The notes under the pieces: generated by a model | What the model saw: the letters and a program-made list of their open reading frames with translations, nothing else | What the model was told of the DNA's origin: nothing | The model's database searches: none | Shown: positions 8,258 through 17,590 of the stretch, piece by piece | How positions within the stretch are numbered: position 1 is the stretch's first letter | Layout of the letters: each line of letters opens with the position of its first letter | Translations under genes and position numbers: made by a program | NCBI RefSeq assembly: GCF_018604545.1 | Contig: NZ_CP075896.1 | Coordinates: 2,232,001 to 2,296,000 of the forward strand | DNA: 64,000 nt | Direction: 5' to 3' | DNA from: Streptomyces koelreuteriae | GTDB lineage: Bacteria; Actinomycetota; Actinomycetes; Streptomycetales; Streptomycetaceae

Positions 8258-10096
8258 ATGGATTCCGAGACCTCACAGGCTTCCCAGGCACCCCGTTCGC
8301 CCCAGTCACCTCACACCTTCCAGGTCGACCTGCGTGGTCTGGTGGACCTGCTCTCCCACCATCTCTACTCCAGTCCCAAGGTGTATCTGCGCGAGCTGCT
8401 GCAGAACGCGGTGGACGCCATCACCGCCAGACGCGCGGCGGAGCCCGACGCCCCCGCCCGGGTGCGGTTGTACGCGGAGGGCGGCGCCCTGCGGGTCGAG
8501 GACACCGGCGTCGGGCTCACCGAGGCGGACGTGCACAGTCTGCTCGCCACGATCGGACGCAGTTCCAAGCGTGCCGAGGGCCTTCAGGAGGCCCGCTCCG
8601 ACTTCCTCGGGCAGTTCGGCATCGGGCTGCTGGCCTGTTTCGTCGTGGCCGAGCGGATCCGGGTCGTCAGCCGCAGCGCCCGTGCGCCCGGGGAGCCGCC
8701 CGTGGAGTGGACGGCCCGGGACGACGGTTCGTACACCGTGCGGACGCTGCCGGACGCCGAGCGCCCCGAACCGGGCACCACCGTGCATCTGGTGGCCCGG
8801 GCGGGGGCGGCGGAGTGGCTCACGCCCGAGCGGGTCGCGGCCCTGGCACGAGACTTCGGGTCGCTGCTGCCGTACGACGTCCGGGTGGGCGGCGAGGCGG
8901 TCACCGACCTGCCCGCGCCCTGGGACCGTTCGTATCCGAGCCCGGCGGGTCGCCGCGTCGCCCTCGCCCGGCACTGCCACGACCTGTTCGGCTTCACGCC
9001 GTTGGACACGATCGACCTGGCCGTGCCGCTGGCCGGCATCCGCGGGGTGGCGTATGTGCTGCCGTCGGCGGTCAGCCCGGCCCAGCGCGCGGGTCATCGC
9101 GTGCACCTCAAGGGCATGCTGCTGACCGAGCGGGCCGAGCAGCTGCTGCCCGACTGGGCGTTCTTCGTGCGCTGTGTGCTCGACACGGACAGTCTGCGGC
9201 CGACGGCCTCGCGCGAGTCGCTGTACGAGGACGAGACCCTGGCCGCCGTACGGGAGGCGCTGGGCGAGCGGATCCGCGGGTGGCTGACGGGCCTGGCGGC
9301 CGGTGATCCGGAGCGGCTGGCCGCGTTCCTGTCGGTGCACCACCTGGGTGTGAAGTCGCTGGCCCGGCACGACCGCGAGATGCTGCGCACGATGCTGCCG
9401 TGGCTGCCCTTCGAGACGACCGACGGGCGGCTGTCCCTGGAGGAGTTCGCGCAGCGGCACCCGGTGGTGCACTTCACGCGGACCGTCGAGGAGTACCGGC
9501 AGGTCGCGCCGATCGCGTCCGCGCAGGGCATCGGCGTGATCAACGGCGGCTACACGTACGACAGCGAGCTGGTGGAGGCGTTGCCCTCGGTGCGGCCGGG
9601 GACCGTGGTCGCCGAGCTGGACGCGGACACGGTGACCGCCCATCTGGACGCGGTCGACCCGGCCGAGGAGCTGGCCCTGTCGGGCTTCCTCGCGGCGGCA
9701 CGGGCCCGGCTCGACCAGCTGGGCTGCGATGTGGTGCTGCGGGCCTTCAACCCGCTCTCGGTGCCCGCGCTGCACCTCGACGACCGGGACGCCCGGCACG
9801 AACAGGCCCGGGCCGACGCCGAGGCGCAGGCCGACGACCTGTGGGCGGGCATCCTCGGCTCCCTGCGCGGCAGTGCTCCCCGCGCGCGTCTGGTGCTCAA
9901 CCACCTCAATCCGCTGGTCCGGCGGATCAGCGCGCTGCACGACCCGGAGCTGATCGGCACGGCGACGGAGTCGCTGTACGGGCAGGCCCTGCTGATGGCG
10001 CAGCGGCCGCTGAGGCCCGCCGACTCGGCGCTGCTCAACCGCGCGTTCATCGGTCTCCTGGAGTGGGCCACGCACAGCGAGGACGGTCAGGCATGA
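8258..10096 (+). CDS. HSP90-family (HtpG-like) GHKL ATPase
   Basis: 612 residues from ATG 8258 (GTG 8252 is an alternative; neither has a clear ribosome-binding site). The N-terminal GHKL domain has the helix RELLQNAVDAI, giving catalytic-type Glu46 with Asn50 and Asp53. It also has DTGVGL, LLATIGRSSKR, FLGQFGIGLLACFVVA and GTTVHLV. The middle domain carries HLKGMLLTERAEQLLPDWAFFV and SLRPTASRESLYED, whose Arg corresponds to the ATP-contacting Arg of HtpG. The length is close to E. coli HtpG (624), but the sequence is clearly a divergent subfamily and the C-terminus lacks MEEVD. The stop overlaps the start of a TPR gene (ATGA), so the two are co-translated. Client and role are unknown. Confidence 0.87.
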   Translation: MDSETSQASQAPRSPQSPHTFQVDLRGLVDLLSHHLYSSPKVYLRELLQNAVDAITARRAAEPDAPARVRLYAEGGALRVEDTGVGLTEADVHSLLATIGRSSKRAEGLQEARSDFLGQFGIGLLACFVVAERIRVVSRSARAPGEPPVEWTARDDGSYTVRTLPDAERPEPGTTVHLVARAGAAEWLTPERVAALARDFGSLLPYDVRVGGEAVTDLPAPWDRSYPSPAGRRVALARHCHDLFGFTPLDTIDLAVPLAGIRGVAYVLPSAVSPAQRAGHRVHLKGMLLTERAEQLLPDWAFFVRCVLDTDSLRPTASRESLYEDETLAAVREALGERIRGWLTGLAAGDPERLAAFLSVHHLGVKSLARHDREMLRTMLPWLPFETTDGRLSLEEFAQRHPVVHFTRTVEEYRQVAPIASAQGIGVINGGYTYDSELVEALPSVRPGTVVAELDADTVTAHLDAVDPAEELALSGFLAAARARLDQLGCDVVLRAFNPLSVPALHLDDRDARHEQARADAEAQADDLWAGILGSLRGSAPRARLVLNHLNPLVRRISALHDPELIGTATESLYGQALLMAQRPLRPADSALLNRAFIGLLEWATHSEDGQA

Positions 10097-13035
10097 GTGA
10101 GATCACCGACTTCGACGCCCTGCGCCGGGCGATGGCGGAGAACTCCGACGAACCGGAGGGGCCCGCCCGCAACGCGCGGGCGGAGGAGCTGCTGACGGCG
10201 GCCGAGAAGCTGAACGTGCCGCTCGCCGTGATCGAGGCGCTCGGGCACCAGCTCAAGGTCTACAACTACAGCTCCGAGAAGGGGAAGATGTTCGTCCCCT
10301 TCGCGCGGCTGCTGCGCCTGTGGGACGAACACCCCGAGGACTTCGACGAGTACGAGACGCACTCGCTGCACTGGGTCTTCAAGTGGGTGTCGTCCGGCAT
10401 GCTCGACCAGCCGCACATCCCGCTCGCGTCGATCGAGAAGTGGCTCGGCGAGATGGAGCACCGCTACCGGCTCGCCGGGCACTCCGAGCGGGCCGTGCGC
10501 GGCGCCGAGCACAGCGTGGCCGCCCATGTCGGGGACGTCGCGCGAGCCGAGCGTGCGTACGCCGCGTGGCTGGCCGCCGACCGGGACGCCATGGCCGACT
10601 GCCACGCGTGCGAGCTGCACGGGCAGGGCTGGTGGCAGGCGGAGCTGGGCCGGGACGCGGAGGCCGTGGAGCTGTGGCGGCCGGTGCTGGAGGGCGAGTA
10701 CGCCTGCGCCCACGAGCCGCACACGGCCCTCGCCTCCTCCCTGGTGCCGCTGCTGCGGCTGGGCCGCCTCGACGAGGCCCGCGCGCACCATCTGCGGGGC
10801 GTCCGGCTCGTCCGGGCCATGGAGAGCATGCGCGGCGCCTACGCGGAGCACGTGGAGTTCTGCGCGCTGACCGGGAACGAGGCGCGCGGACTCGAACTGC
10901 TCGCGGAGCGGCCCGCCTACTTCACGGACGACGGGCAGCCGCAGAGCAGGCTGGACTTCATGAGCGTGGTGGCCCTGCTCATGGACCGTCTGACCGGACT
11001 CGGTCTCGGCGACCGGCAGGTGCCGGGCCCGCCCGGCCGGGAGTGGACCGCCCGGGAACTGGCCGCGCACGCGCGTGCGGAGGCCCTGGCGCTGGCGGCG
11101 CGCTTCGACGAGCGCAACGGCACGGCCCACGTCAGCGAGCGGGCACGCGCGCGTATGGAGCGGCAACCCCTGGTGGAGCGGCTGCCGCTTGGGGTGCGGT
11201 CGGTGCGGACGGTCCCCGCGCCCGCTCCCCCTGCCGTGACGACCGCTGTCACCGCGCGGCCGGACCTGCCGGCCCTGCTGGCCGAGGCGCGGCGGCTGTC
11301 GGACACCCTGCGGCCGAACGCCGTGGAGGCGTGGGCGGCGGTCGCCGGGGCGGCGGAGGGCGTCGAGCTGGACCCGCGCGACCGGGCCGAGATCGCGGAC
11401 CACGAGGCGATGGGCCTCGGCCCGGAGGGTGCCGCGCTCTTCGAGCGGGCCGCCGAGCTGTACGCGGAGGCCGGCGACCCGGGCGAGGCCCTGGCGGCAC
11501 GCGCGCGTGCGGCGTACGTACGCGCACTCGGGGGCGAGGTGACCGAGGCGGTCGCGGCCGTGGCCGGCCCGTACGACGAGATCCTGGCGCTGTACGCAGC
11601 CGACCGCACGGGCCTGCGCCAGACGGCGTCCGTCGTGATGGGCCGGGCCCGGATCCTGATGCGCCGGGCGCACGAGGCCGAGGGGCCCGGGACGGAGGCG
11701 GCGCTCGCCGAGGCCGAGGCCGCCGTCCGCGCACTCCTGGCACTCGTCGACGGACGGACCGGCGAGGACGTACGACTGGCCGCGCGGGCCGCCGAGGCGC
11801 AGGCGATGCTCGCCGAGCTGGCGGGACTGGCCGGGGACCTGAAGTCGGCCGCGGAGCTGTTCGCGCGGGGCGCGGCGGCGTTCGTCGCGGCCGGGCTGCC
11901 CTGGTACGCGGTGGAGTACGAGGCCCGGCTGGCCTCCCTGGCCCACCACCTCGACGACATGGCGGAGGCGGAACGGGCGCTGCGGGCGGCCCTGGAGCAC
12001 GGCGGGGCCCATCTTGAGGCGCCGGGGAAGGCCCAGCTGCATCTCCAGCTCGCCGAGGTGACCGGCGGCCGGGGCGAGGCCGTGGAGGCCGCCGAGCACG
12101 CCCTGCAGGCCGCGCACTGGGCCGACGAGGCGGGCGAGAGCGCCACGCTGGGTGCCTGGGCACGGCAGCAGCTCGGCGGGTTCCTGCTGCGGCAGGAGCG
12201 GTGGGCCGAGGCCGCCGAGGTGCTGGAGTCGGCGCTGCCCGACCTGACCGCCGAGACACACGGCGACGGGGCGGTCGTGCAGACGCGGTGGTGGCTCGGC
12301 GACTGCCTGGGCGAACTCGGCGAGCACCGCGCGGCGGCCGAACAGCGCCTCCAGGCGGCCGAGATCGCCCGGCACTGGCCCGAGCAGCACGACCACGCCA
12401 CCCTCGCCCACCTGGCCGGTGAGTCCCTCGGACAGGCCGGGCTGGCCGCCGAGGCGGACCGGGCCTACGCGCGTGCGGGCGACCTGTGGCGCGCACTCGG
12501 CAACACCCATGGGCTGGTCCGCTCCCTGCGCGCCCGCGCCTGGCTGGCGTTGCACGAGCCGGACGGACGGGAGGAGGCACGCGGCCTGATGGCGAGCGCG
12601 GTCCGGGAGTGCGAGGCGGCGCGGGACACGGCCGCCGACGAGGAGTCCCGGTTCCGGCTCACAGCCGAACTCGGCCACACCCACCGACAGTTCGGCGACC
12701 TGCTGGCCCGCTCCGTCTCCGAGGACGTCGAAGACGCCTCGACCCGGGACGTGATCGAGGCGGCCCTGTCCCAAGTGGTCCGGTCGGTGGAGGTGTTCGC
12801 CTCTCTCGGCGACGGCGCCCTGCACAGCCGCACCGGCGCCGAACTGGCCGCGGGCTGGCTGGAGGCCGACCTGGGCCGCCCCGCCGAGGCCACCGCACGC
12901 GCGCGTACGGTGCTGGCGGCGTACGAGGGACACGACGGCCTCGACGACGCGGAGGCCGCCGAGGACCAGGAGGTACGGGCCCGGCGGGCCGAGGCCGGGC
13001 ACCTGCTCCGGTCGGTGGCGGAGCGGCAGGGGTGA
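10093..13035 (+). CDS. Large TPR-repeat protein, partner of HSP90-like ATPase
   Basis: 980 residues with no signal peptide or membrane segment. The N-terminal ~250 residues are alpha-helical and TPR-like, with Trp-rich stretches such as HSLHWVFKWVSSGML and GQGWWQAELGRDAEAVELWRP. From ~residue 390 onward the chain is a nearly continuous series of Ala/Glu/Leu-rich helical hairpins of TPR type, for example ALFERAAELYAEAGDPGEAL, FLLRQERWAEAAEVLESALP and DCLGELGEHRAAAEQRLQAA. No enzymatic motif is visible. The ATG overlaps the HSP90 stop. TPR proteins serve as HSP90 co-chaperones in eukaryotes; here that pairing is inferred from the overlap only. Confidence 0.85.
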   Translation: MSEITDFDALRRAMAENSDEPEGPARNARAEELLTAAEKLNVPLAVIEALGHQLKVYNYSSEKGKMFVPFARLLRLWDEHPEDFDEYETHSLHWVFKWVSSGMLDQPHIPLASIEKWLGEMEHRYRLAGHSERAVRGAEHSVAAHVGDVARAERAYAAWLAADRDAMADCHACELHGQGWWQAELGRDAEAVELWRPVLEGEYACAHEPHTALASSLVPLLRLGRLDEARAHHLRGVRLVRAMESMRGAYAEHVEFCALTGNEARGLELLAERPAYFTDDGQPQSRLDFMSVVALLMDRLTGLGLGDRQVPGPPGREWTARELAAHARAEALALAARFDERNGTAHVSERARARMERQPLVERLPLGVRSVRTVPAPAPPAVTTAVTARPDLPALLAEARRLSDTLRPNAVEAWAAVAGAAEGVELDPRDRAEIADHEAMGLGPEGAALFERAAELYAEAGDPGEALAARARAAYVRALGGEVTEAVAAVAGPYDEILALYAADRTGLRQTASVVMGRARILMRRAHEAEGPGTEAALAEAEAAVRALLALVDGRTGEDVRLAARAAEAQAMLAELAGLAGDLKSAAELFARGAAAFVAAGLPWYAVEYEARLASLAHHLDDMAEAERALRAALEHGGAHLEAPGKAQLHLQLAEVTGGRGEAVEAAEHALQAAHWADEAGESATLGAWARQQLGGFLLRQERWAEAAEVLESALPDLTAETHGDGAVVQTRWWLGDCLGELGEHRAAAEQRLQAAEIARHWPEQHDHATLAHLAGESLGQAGLAAEADRAYARAGDLWRALGNTHGLVRSLRARAWLALHEPDGREEARGLMASAVRECEAARDTAADEESRFRLTAELGHTHRQFGDLLARSVSEDVEDASTRDVIEAALSQVVRSVEVFASLGDGALHSRTGAELAAGWLEADLGRPAEATARARTVLAAYEGHDGLDDAEAAEDQEVRARRAEAGHLLRSVAERQG

Positions 13036-13065
13036 GTCGCCGGCCTGCCCCGCGCCGATCCGGGC

Positions 13066-14856
13066 CTACTCCACGCCGATGAGGAGCAGGGACCCCTGCC
13101 GTCCGCCCCGGTAGACGACCGTGTCGACGGCGAGGTACCCCTCGCGGACCCGGCCCTCCAGGTGCTCGGCGATCGCCTCGGGGGCCTCGTCGCCGAGCAC
13201 CAGGGTGACCATCTCGCCCCCGGCCGCGAGCATCCGGTCCAGGACGGTCCCGGCGGTGGCCGCGACGTCCGTGCCGATCACGGCCACGTCGCCGTCGATC
13301 AGGCCGAGGACGTCGCCGGCCTGGCAGATGCCGGCCATGGTCCAGGACTGGCGTTCGGCGACGGTGACCTCGGCGTAGCGGGTCGCTCCGGCCGCCGAGG
13401 TCATCGACACCACGTCCTCGTCGAAGCGGCGCTCCGGCTCGTGCACGGCCAGCGCGGCGATGCCCTGGACCGCGGAGCGGGTCGGGATGAGGGCCACGCG
13501 GATGCCCTCCGTACGGGCCTGCTCGGCCGCCGCCGCGGCGGTGTGACGCAGCTCGGCGTCGTTGGGCAGCAGCACGACCTCGCGCGCGTGGGCCCGCCGT
13601 ACGGCCTGTACGAGCTCTCCGCTCGCGGGCGGCTCCCCGGGGCGTGCGAGCACGGTGGTCGCGCCGGACTCGGTGTACAGCCCGGCCAGGCCCTCGCCGG
13701 GCACGACGGCCACGACGGCGCGCTGGGCGCGTTCCCGGGGCGGCCGCTCGGCGCCGGTGGTGTGCACATCGCCGGCGCCGAAGTGCGTGATGCGGATCCG
13801 GTAGGGCCGCCCGGCCTCGATGCCGGCCTCTACGGCGGCGCCCGCGTCGTCGACATGGACATGGACGTTCCACAGCCCGTCGCCGCCGACCACGACGAGG
13901 GAGTCCCCGAGAGCGTCGAGCCGCCCCCGCAACCGCGCCACGGCCGCGTCCTCGGCCTCCAAGAGGTAGATCACCTCGAAGGCGGGGCCGTCCTGGTGCG
14001 CCGTGGCGGTGCTGTCCGCGCACTCGCCCTGCGCGGGACCGTCGGCGGGCTCCACGCGCGCGTGGAGATCACGGGGGTCCTCATCCGGGCCGGGGCGCAA
14101 GCCCACCGGCTCCTCGGCCACCACTGCCCCGGCAGCCGCCACTCCCCCGGACGCCCTGGCCCCCGGCAGGCTCACCACACCGGCCGCGACCACCCGGGGC
14201 GTCTCCCCCGTGAACGTCTCCACCAGCGCCCCGAGCACCGCCACCAGCCCTCGCCCACCGGCGTCGACCACCCCGGCGCGTTCCAGGACGGGCAGCTGGG
14301 CCGGGGTCGCGGCGAGGGCCGTGCGCGCTCCCTCATAGGCCGCCCGGGCCACCTTCCCGCAGTCGCCCTCGGCACCGTCGGCGGCGTCGGCGGCGGCCGA
14401 GGCGACCGTGAGGACGGTGCCCTCGACGGGGTGGGCCACGGCCTGACGGGCGGAGTCGGCCGCGTGCCGCAGGGCGAGCCGCAGGCCCGGGCCGTCCGCG
14501 TGGGCGGCCTCGTCGTCGGCCAGCACCTGGGCCATGCCGCGCAGTAGCTGGGCGAGGATCGTCCCGGAGTTGCCACGGGCGCCGATGAGCGCCCCGTGCG
14601 CCATCGCCCGGGCGGCATCGGCGAAGGTCGGCCCCTCGGGATCCGACCCCGCCGCATGGCCCGCGAACACCGCCTCGACCGCCGCGACCGCGGACTCCAC
14701 GGTCAGATACAGGTTCGTGCCGGTGTCCCCGTCCGCCACGGGGTAGACATTGATCGCGTCGATCTCCTCACGCGCCCGCCCCAGGGTCTCGAGAGCGAGA
14801 CCGCACCAGGTGCGCACCGCGAGAGCATCGAAGAATGTCTGCGGCACCTGCGCCAC
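13066..14856 (-). CDS. DAK2/DegV-type fatty acid kinase-like protein (YloV/FakA family)
   Basis: 596 residues. The N-terminal DhaL/DAK2 domain has the metal-binding motif DGDTGTN (residues 42-48) and GARGNSGTILAQLLRG. The remainder carries the FakA-like middle and C-terminal regions (VVVGGDGLWNVHVHVDDAGAA, VVPGEGLAGLYTESGATTVL). FakA phosphorylates fatty acids bound by FakB in Firmicutes. Actinobacterial homologues are usually uncharacterised, so a fatty acid kinase role is inference. GTG 14856 follows a strong GGGAGG ribosome-binding site. It normally neighbours recG, but a plus-strand cassette lies between them here. Confidence 0.88.
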   Translation of the reverse strand: MAQVPQTFFDALAVRTWCGLALETLGRAREEIDAINVYPVADGDTGTNLYLTVESAVAAVEAVFAGHAAGSDPEGPTFADAARAMAHGALIGARGNSGTILAQLLRGMAQVLADDEAAHADGPGLRLALRHAADSARQAVAHPVEGTVLTVASAAADAADGAEGDCGKVARAAYEGARTALAATPAQLPVLERAGVVDAGGRGLVAVLGALVETFTGETPRVVAAGVVSLPGARASGGVAAAGAVVAEEPVGLRPGPDEDPRDLHARVEPADGPAQGECADSTATAHQDGPAFEVIYLLEAEDAAVARLRGRLDALGDSLVVVGGDGLWNVHVHVDDAGAAVEAGIEAGRPYRIRITHFGAGDVHTTGAERPPRERAQRAVVAVVPGEGLAGLYTESGATTVLARPGEPPASGELVQAVRRAHAREVVLLPNDAELRHTAAAAAEQARTEGIRVALIPTRSAVQGIAALAVHEPERRFDEDVVSMTSAAGATRYAEVTVAERQSWTMAGICQAGDVLGLIDGDVAVIGTDVAATAGTVLDRMLAAGGEMVTLVLGDEAPEAIAEHLEGRVREGYLAVDTVVYRGGRQGSLLLIGVE

Positions 14857-15019
14857 CGCGCCTCCCTCAGCTGCTGGACGTGGCACGCAGCGTAGTCTCC
14901 GGGGCGGTCCTCACCGGAAGCGGGCCAGGTGGGAACACGGCCCGGCCATGGTAATTTCGTTGTCCTGGAGCAGTCGTTGTATGCTGCTCCGGTTGCCCGA
15001 TCCCAATCGGGCCATTCCC

Positions 15020-15047
15020 CTGGCAACGCCACTCAGACTCCTAGATT
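15020..15047 (+). promoter_or_regulatory. Candidate rpmB promoter
   Basis: A CTGGCA -35-like hexamer (15020-15025) and TAGATT -10 (15042-15047) with a 16-bp spacer. TAGATT fits the streptomycete housekeeping -10 pattern. The predicted start falls about 7 bp downstream, inside the palindrome at 15049-15070. Confidence 0.4.
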
Positions 15048-15048
15048 C

Positions 15049-15070
15049 TGATCCCGGCATGCCGGGATCA
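15049..15070. promoter_or_regulatory. 22-bp perfect palindrome at the rpmB transcription start
   Basis: Half-site TGATCCCGGCA is followed directly by its reverse complement TGCCGGGATCA, with no spacer. It lies 34 bp before the rpmB start codon and immediately after the candidate -10. It could be an operator for a dimeric regulator or an mRNA hairpin. Confidence 0.6.
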
Positions 15071-15104
15071 ACCGTAAGTGCATCTGAAGTCTTTGGAGTG
15101 ACCC

Positions 15105-15290
15105 GTGGCTGCCAACTGCGACGTCTGCGGCAAGGGGCCGGGCTTCGGCAACAACATCTCGCACTCGCACCGCCGTACGCCCCGTCGCTGGAACCCGAAC
15201 ATCCAGCGTGTGCGTACCGTGGTGGGCGGGACGCCGAAGCGCGTGAACGCTTGCACCTCGTGCATCAAGGCCGGCAAGGTCTCGCGCTGA
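15105..15290 (+). CDS. rpmB: 50S ribosomal protein L28 (zinc-type)
   Basis: 61-residue L28, beginning [21 protein letters not shown]. It has two Cys pairs (CDVC and CTSC), the C+ zinc-binding form. Streptomyces carry other, Zur-repressed Cys-free ribosomal paralogues elsewhere; this is the primary copy. GTG at 15105 has GGAGTGA upstream. It is a single-gene unit between a palindrome-marked promoter and a strong terminator. Confidence 0.97.
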   Translation: MAANCDVCGKGPGFGNNISHSHRRTPRRWNPNIQRVRTVVGGTPKRVNACTSCIKAGKVSR

Positions 15291-15327
15291 CGCTCAGCTA
15301 GCGCGCGGCCACTGCTGGTTCGCTTAC

Positions 15328-15361
15328 AGAGCCGGTCCACCTGAGGGTGGACCGGCTCTTT
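15328..15361 (+). terminator. Intrinsic terminator of rpmB
   Basis: A perfect 14-bp stem, 15328-15341 with 15346-15359, around a TGAG tetraloop, followed by TTTG. It lies 37 bp after the rpmB stop and before the convergent thiD end, so it may serve both. Confidence 0.85.
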
Positions 15362-15376
15362 GCCGTGCCCCTTCGC

Positions 15377-16168
15377 TCAGGCCCCGGCCCGGAACCGCCA
15401 GCCGTGATCCACCGGCCCGATGCCCCCGCCGAGCGCGAAGCCGGCCGCGACGGCCCCCGTGACGTACTGCTTGGCCGCCGTCACCGCCTCCGGCACCGAC
15501 CGCCCCTTCGCCAGCCCTGAGGCGATCGCGGAGGCCAGCGTGCAGCCCGTACCGTGCGTGTGCCGGTTGTCATGGCGCGGGGCCCGCAGCCAGTGCTCCT
15601 CGGAGCCGTCGGTGAGCAGATCGACCGCGTCCCCGGGCAGATGCCCGCCCTTGATCAGCACCCAGCGCGGCCCATAGGCGAGCACGGCCGCCGCGGCCCG
15701 CCGCAGCTCCTCCTCCGACTCGACCCGCACCCCCGTGAGCTGGGCCACCTCGTCGAGGTTCGGGGTGGCGACCGTCGCCACCGGCAGCAGCCTCGTACGG
15801 ACGGAGTCCAGCGCCGAGGCGGCGAGCAGGGAGTCGCCGTGCTTGGAGACACCCACCGGGTCGACGACCGCCGGGGCGTCCGTCCCCGCGAGCAACTCGG
15901 CCACCGCCTCCACGAGTTCCGCGGAGGCCAGCATGCCGGTCTTGACCGCCTGGACGCCGATGTCGTCGACGACACTGCGGTACTGGGCCCGCACGGCCTC
16001 CACGGGCAGCTCCCAAGCGCCCTGCACGCCGAGGGAGTTCTGCGCGGTCACCGCCGTGACGACGCTCATGCCGTGCACGCCGAGCGCGAGCATCGTCTTC
16101 AGGTCGGCCTGGATGCCCGCGCCTCCGCCGGAGTCGGAGCCCGCCACCGTAAGGACGTTGGGGATCAT
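15377..16168 (-). CDS. thiD: Hydroxymethylpyrimidine (phosphate) kinase
   Basis: Phosphorylates HMP and HMP-P to HMP-PP for thiamine synthesis. 263 residues, a ribokinase-fold enzyme with the substrate loop [17 protein letters not shown] near the N-terminus, KTGML, and the C-terminal catalytic/anion-hole motif [12 protein letters not shown]. The start ATG at 16168 overlaps the thiL stop by 4 bp (ATGA), so the two are translationally coupled. No TPP riboswitch is visible upstream of thiL. Confidence 0.96.
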   Translation of the reverse strand: MIPNVLTVAGSDSGGGAGIQADLKTMLALGVHGMSVVTAVTAQNSLGVQGAWELPVEAVRAQYRSVVDDIGVQAVKTGMLASAELVEAVAELLAGTDAPAVVDPVGVSKHGDSLLAASALDSVRTRLLPVATVATPNLDEVAQLTGVRVESEEELRRAAAAVLAYGPRWVLIKGGHLPGDAVDLLTDGSEEHWLRAPRHDNRHTHGTGCTLASAIASGLAKGRSVPEAVTAAKQYVTGAVAAGFALGGGIGPVDHGWRFRAGA

Positions 16169-17130
16169 GTCTCTATGTCTCCGAAGTGGTCCCAGCCGCC
16201 CTTGCTGGTCCACGGCGCTCCGTCGACCGTGACCTGGGGCAGCGCCGAGGGGTTGAGGACCTCGCCGATGACCTTCCAGCGGGCGGGCAGCTTCACGTCC
16301 GAGGGGAACGTCGCCACGATCGCGTGATCCTCTCCCCCGGTCAGCACCCACTGCATGGGGTCGACGCCGACGGCCTGCCCGATGTCGTTCATCTGGGTCG
16401 GGATGTCGATCGCCCCGGAGCGGATGTCGATCCGCACCTTGCTGGCCTCGGCGATGTGCCCGAGGTCGGCGATCAGCCCGTCGCTCACATCGCACATCGC
16501 GGTCGCCCCGAGCCCGGCGGCGGCCGGACCCGCGTGATAGGGCGGCTCGGGACGCCGATGGGCCTCCACGAACGCGCGCGGCGAGCGGAACCCCCGCGAC
16601 AACACCGCGTACCCGGCCGCCGACCAGCCCAGCCAGCCGGTCACCGCGACGAGGTCGCCGGGCTGCGCGCCCGCCCGCGTCACGGGCTCCTGGTTGCGCA
16701 GATCGCCGAGCGCCGTGATCGACACCATGATCGAGTCGCCGCGTACGACGTCACCGCCGACCACGGCCGCGCCCGCCACCTGGCATTCGTCGCGCAGGCC
16801 GTCCATCAGCTCGCTCGGCCAGGTCACCGGCAGTTCGGCCGGGACGACCAGACCGAGCAGCAGCGCGGTCGGTACGGCGCCCATGGCGGCGATGTCGGCG
16901 AGGTTCTGCGCGGCGGCCTTGCGGCCCACGTCGTAGGCCGTCGACCAGTCCCGGCGGAAGTGCCGGCCCTCCACCAGGATGTCCGTACTGGCCACGACCC
17001 TGCGGTCGGGCGCGGCCACCACGGCGGCGTCGTCGCCGGGGCCGACCCGGACCGCCGGGGTGGTGGTCAGACGGGAGGTGAGCTCCCTGATGAGCCCGAA
17101 CTCACCGAGCTCACCAACAGTGCCCTTCAT
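16165..17130 (-). CDS. thiL: Thiamine-monophosphate kinase
   Basis: Final step of thiamine diphosphate synthesis. 321 residues of the PurM/AIR-synthetase fold. Seen: GPGDDAAVV with Asp ligands, [15 protein letters not shown], the [14 protein letters not shown] block, and [16 protein letters not shown]; the C-terminal [12 protein letters not shown] completes the family pattern. ATG at 17130 gives [14 protein letters not shown]; the long N-terminal extension open further upstream does not look like coding sequence. It is coupled to thiD. Confidence 0.96.
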   Translation of the reverse strand: MKGTVGELGEFGLIRELTSRLTTTPAVRVGPGDDAAVVAAPDRRVVASTDILVEGRHFRRDWSTAYDVGRKAAAQNLADIAAMGAVPTALLLGLVVPAELPVTWPSELMDGLRDECQVAGAAVVGGDVVRGDSIMVSITALGDLRNQEPVTRAGAQPGDLVAVTGWLGWSAAGYAVLSRGFRSPRAFVEAHRRPEPPYHAGPAAAGLGATAMCDVSDGLIADLGHIAEASKVRIDIRSGAIDIPTQMNDIGQAVGVDPMQWVLTGGEDHAIVATFPSDVKLPARWKVIGEVLNPSALPQVTVDGAPWTSKGGWDHFGDIET

Positions 17131-17336
17131 CGCCCTCTCTCCCCTTCTGTCCCTGTGCATGCCCGGTCGCGAGGCAACTGGGGCCTCGCTACGGTCGAAG
17201 TGACCGTCATGTTCTGCCGGACCCGGGCCCCGGCGCGCAAGACCCGGTCCCCACGGGTCTCCCCGTGGTGAGCGGCGACGCGATACCGTGGCGTTCCTTT
17301 TCCCCACATGATCCTCGTGGCCGCCCTGGAGGTTCC

Positions 17337-17570
17337 GTGGTACAGGCGTACATCCTGATCCAGACGGAGGTCGGCAAGGCGTCGACCGTCGCCGAGACGA
17401 TCAGCAAGATCCCTGGGGTCGTCCAGGCCGAGGACGTGACAGGACCGTACGACGTCATCGTGCGGGCCCAGGCCGACACCGTCGACGATCTCGGTCGCCT
17501 GGTGGTCGCCAGGGTCCAGCAGGTGGACGGCATCACCCGCACCCTGACCTGCCCGATCGTCCATATCTAG
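17337..17570 (+). CDS. Stand-alone Lrp/AsnC effector (RAM) domain protein
   Basis: 77 residues: only the ligand-binding RAM domain of Lrp/AsnC proteins with no DNA-binding helix-turn-helix. The sequence has the alpha/beta pattern VQAYILIQTEVGKAS ... DVTGPYDVIVRAQA. GTG 17337 follows a GGAGG site. Such short proteins may bind amino acids or modulate full-length Lrp proteins. It is divergent from thiL. Confidence 0.9.
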   Translation: MVQAYILIQTEVGKASTVAETISKIPGVVQAEDVTGPYDVIVRAQADTVDDLGRLVVARVQQVDGITRTLTCPIVHI

Positions 17571-17590
17571 CCCCCGTCTACCCTGTGCCG

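Noticed and set aside
8306..10075. Long minus-strand frame opposite the HSP90-like gene
   Set aside because: His/Gln/Arg-rich shadow without family features; the plus-strand protein has the GHKL motifs.
10087..13002. Minus-strand frame of 971 codons opposite the TPR gene
   Set aside because: Gly/Arg/Pro-rich shadow; TPR-type helices are on the plus strand.
17131..17336. TPP riboswitch for thiL-thiD
   Set aside because: No THI-box core pattern is seen in the gap upstream of thiL.
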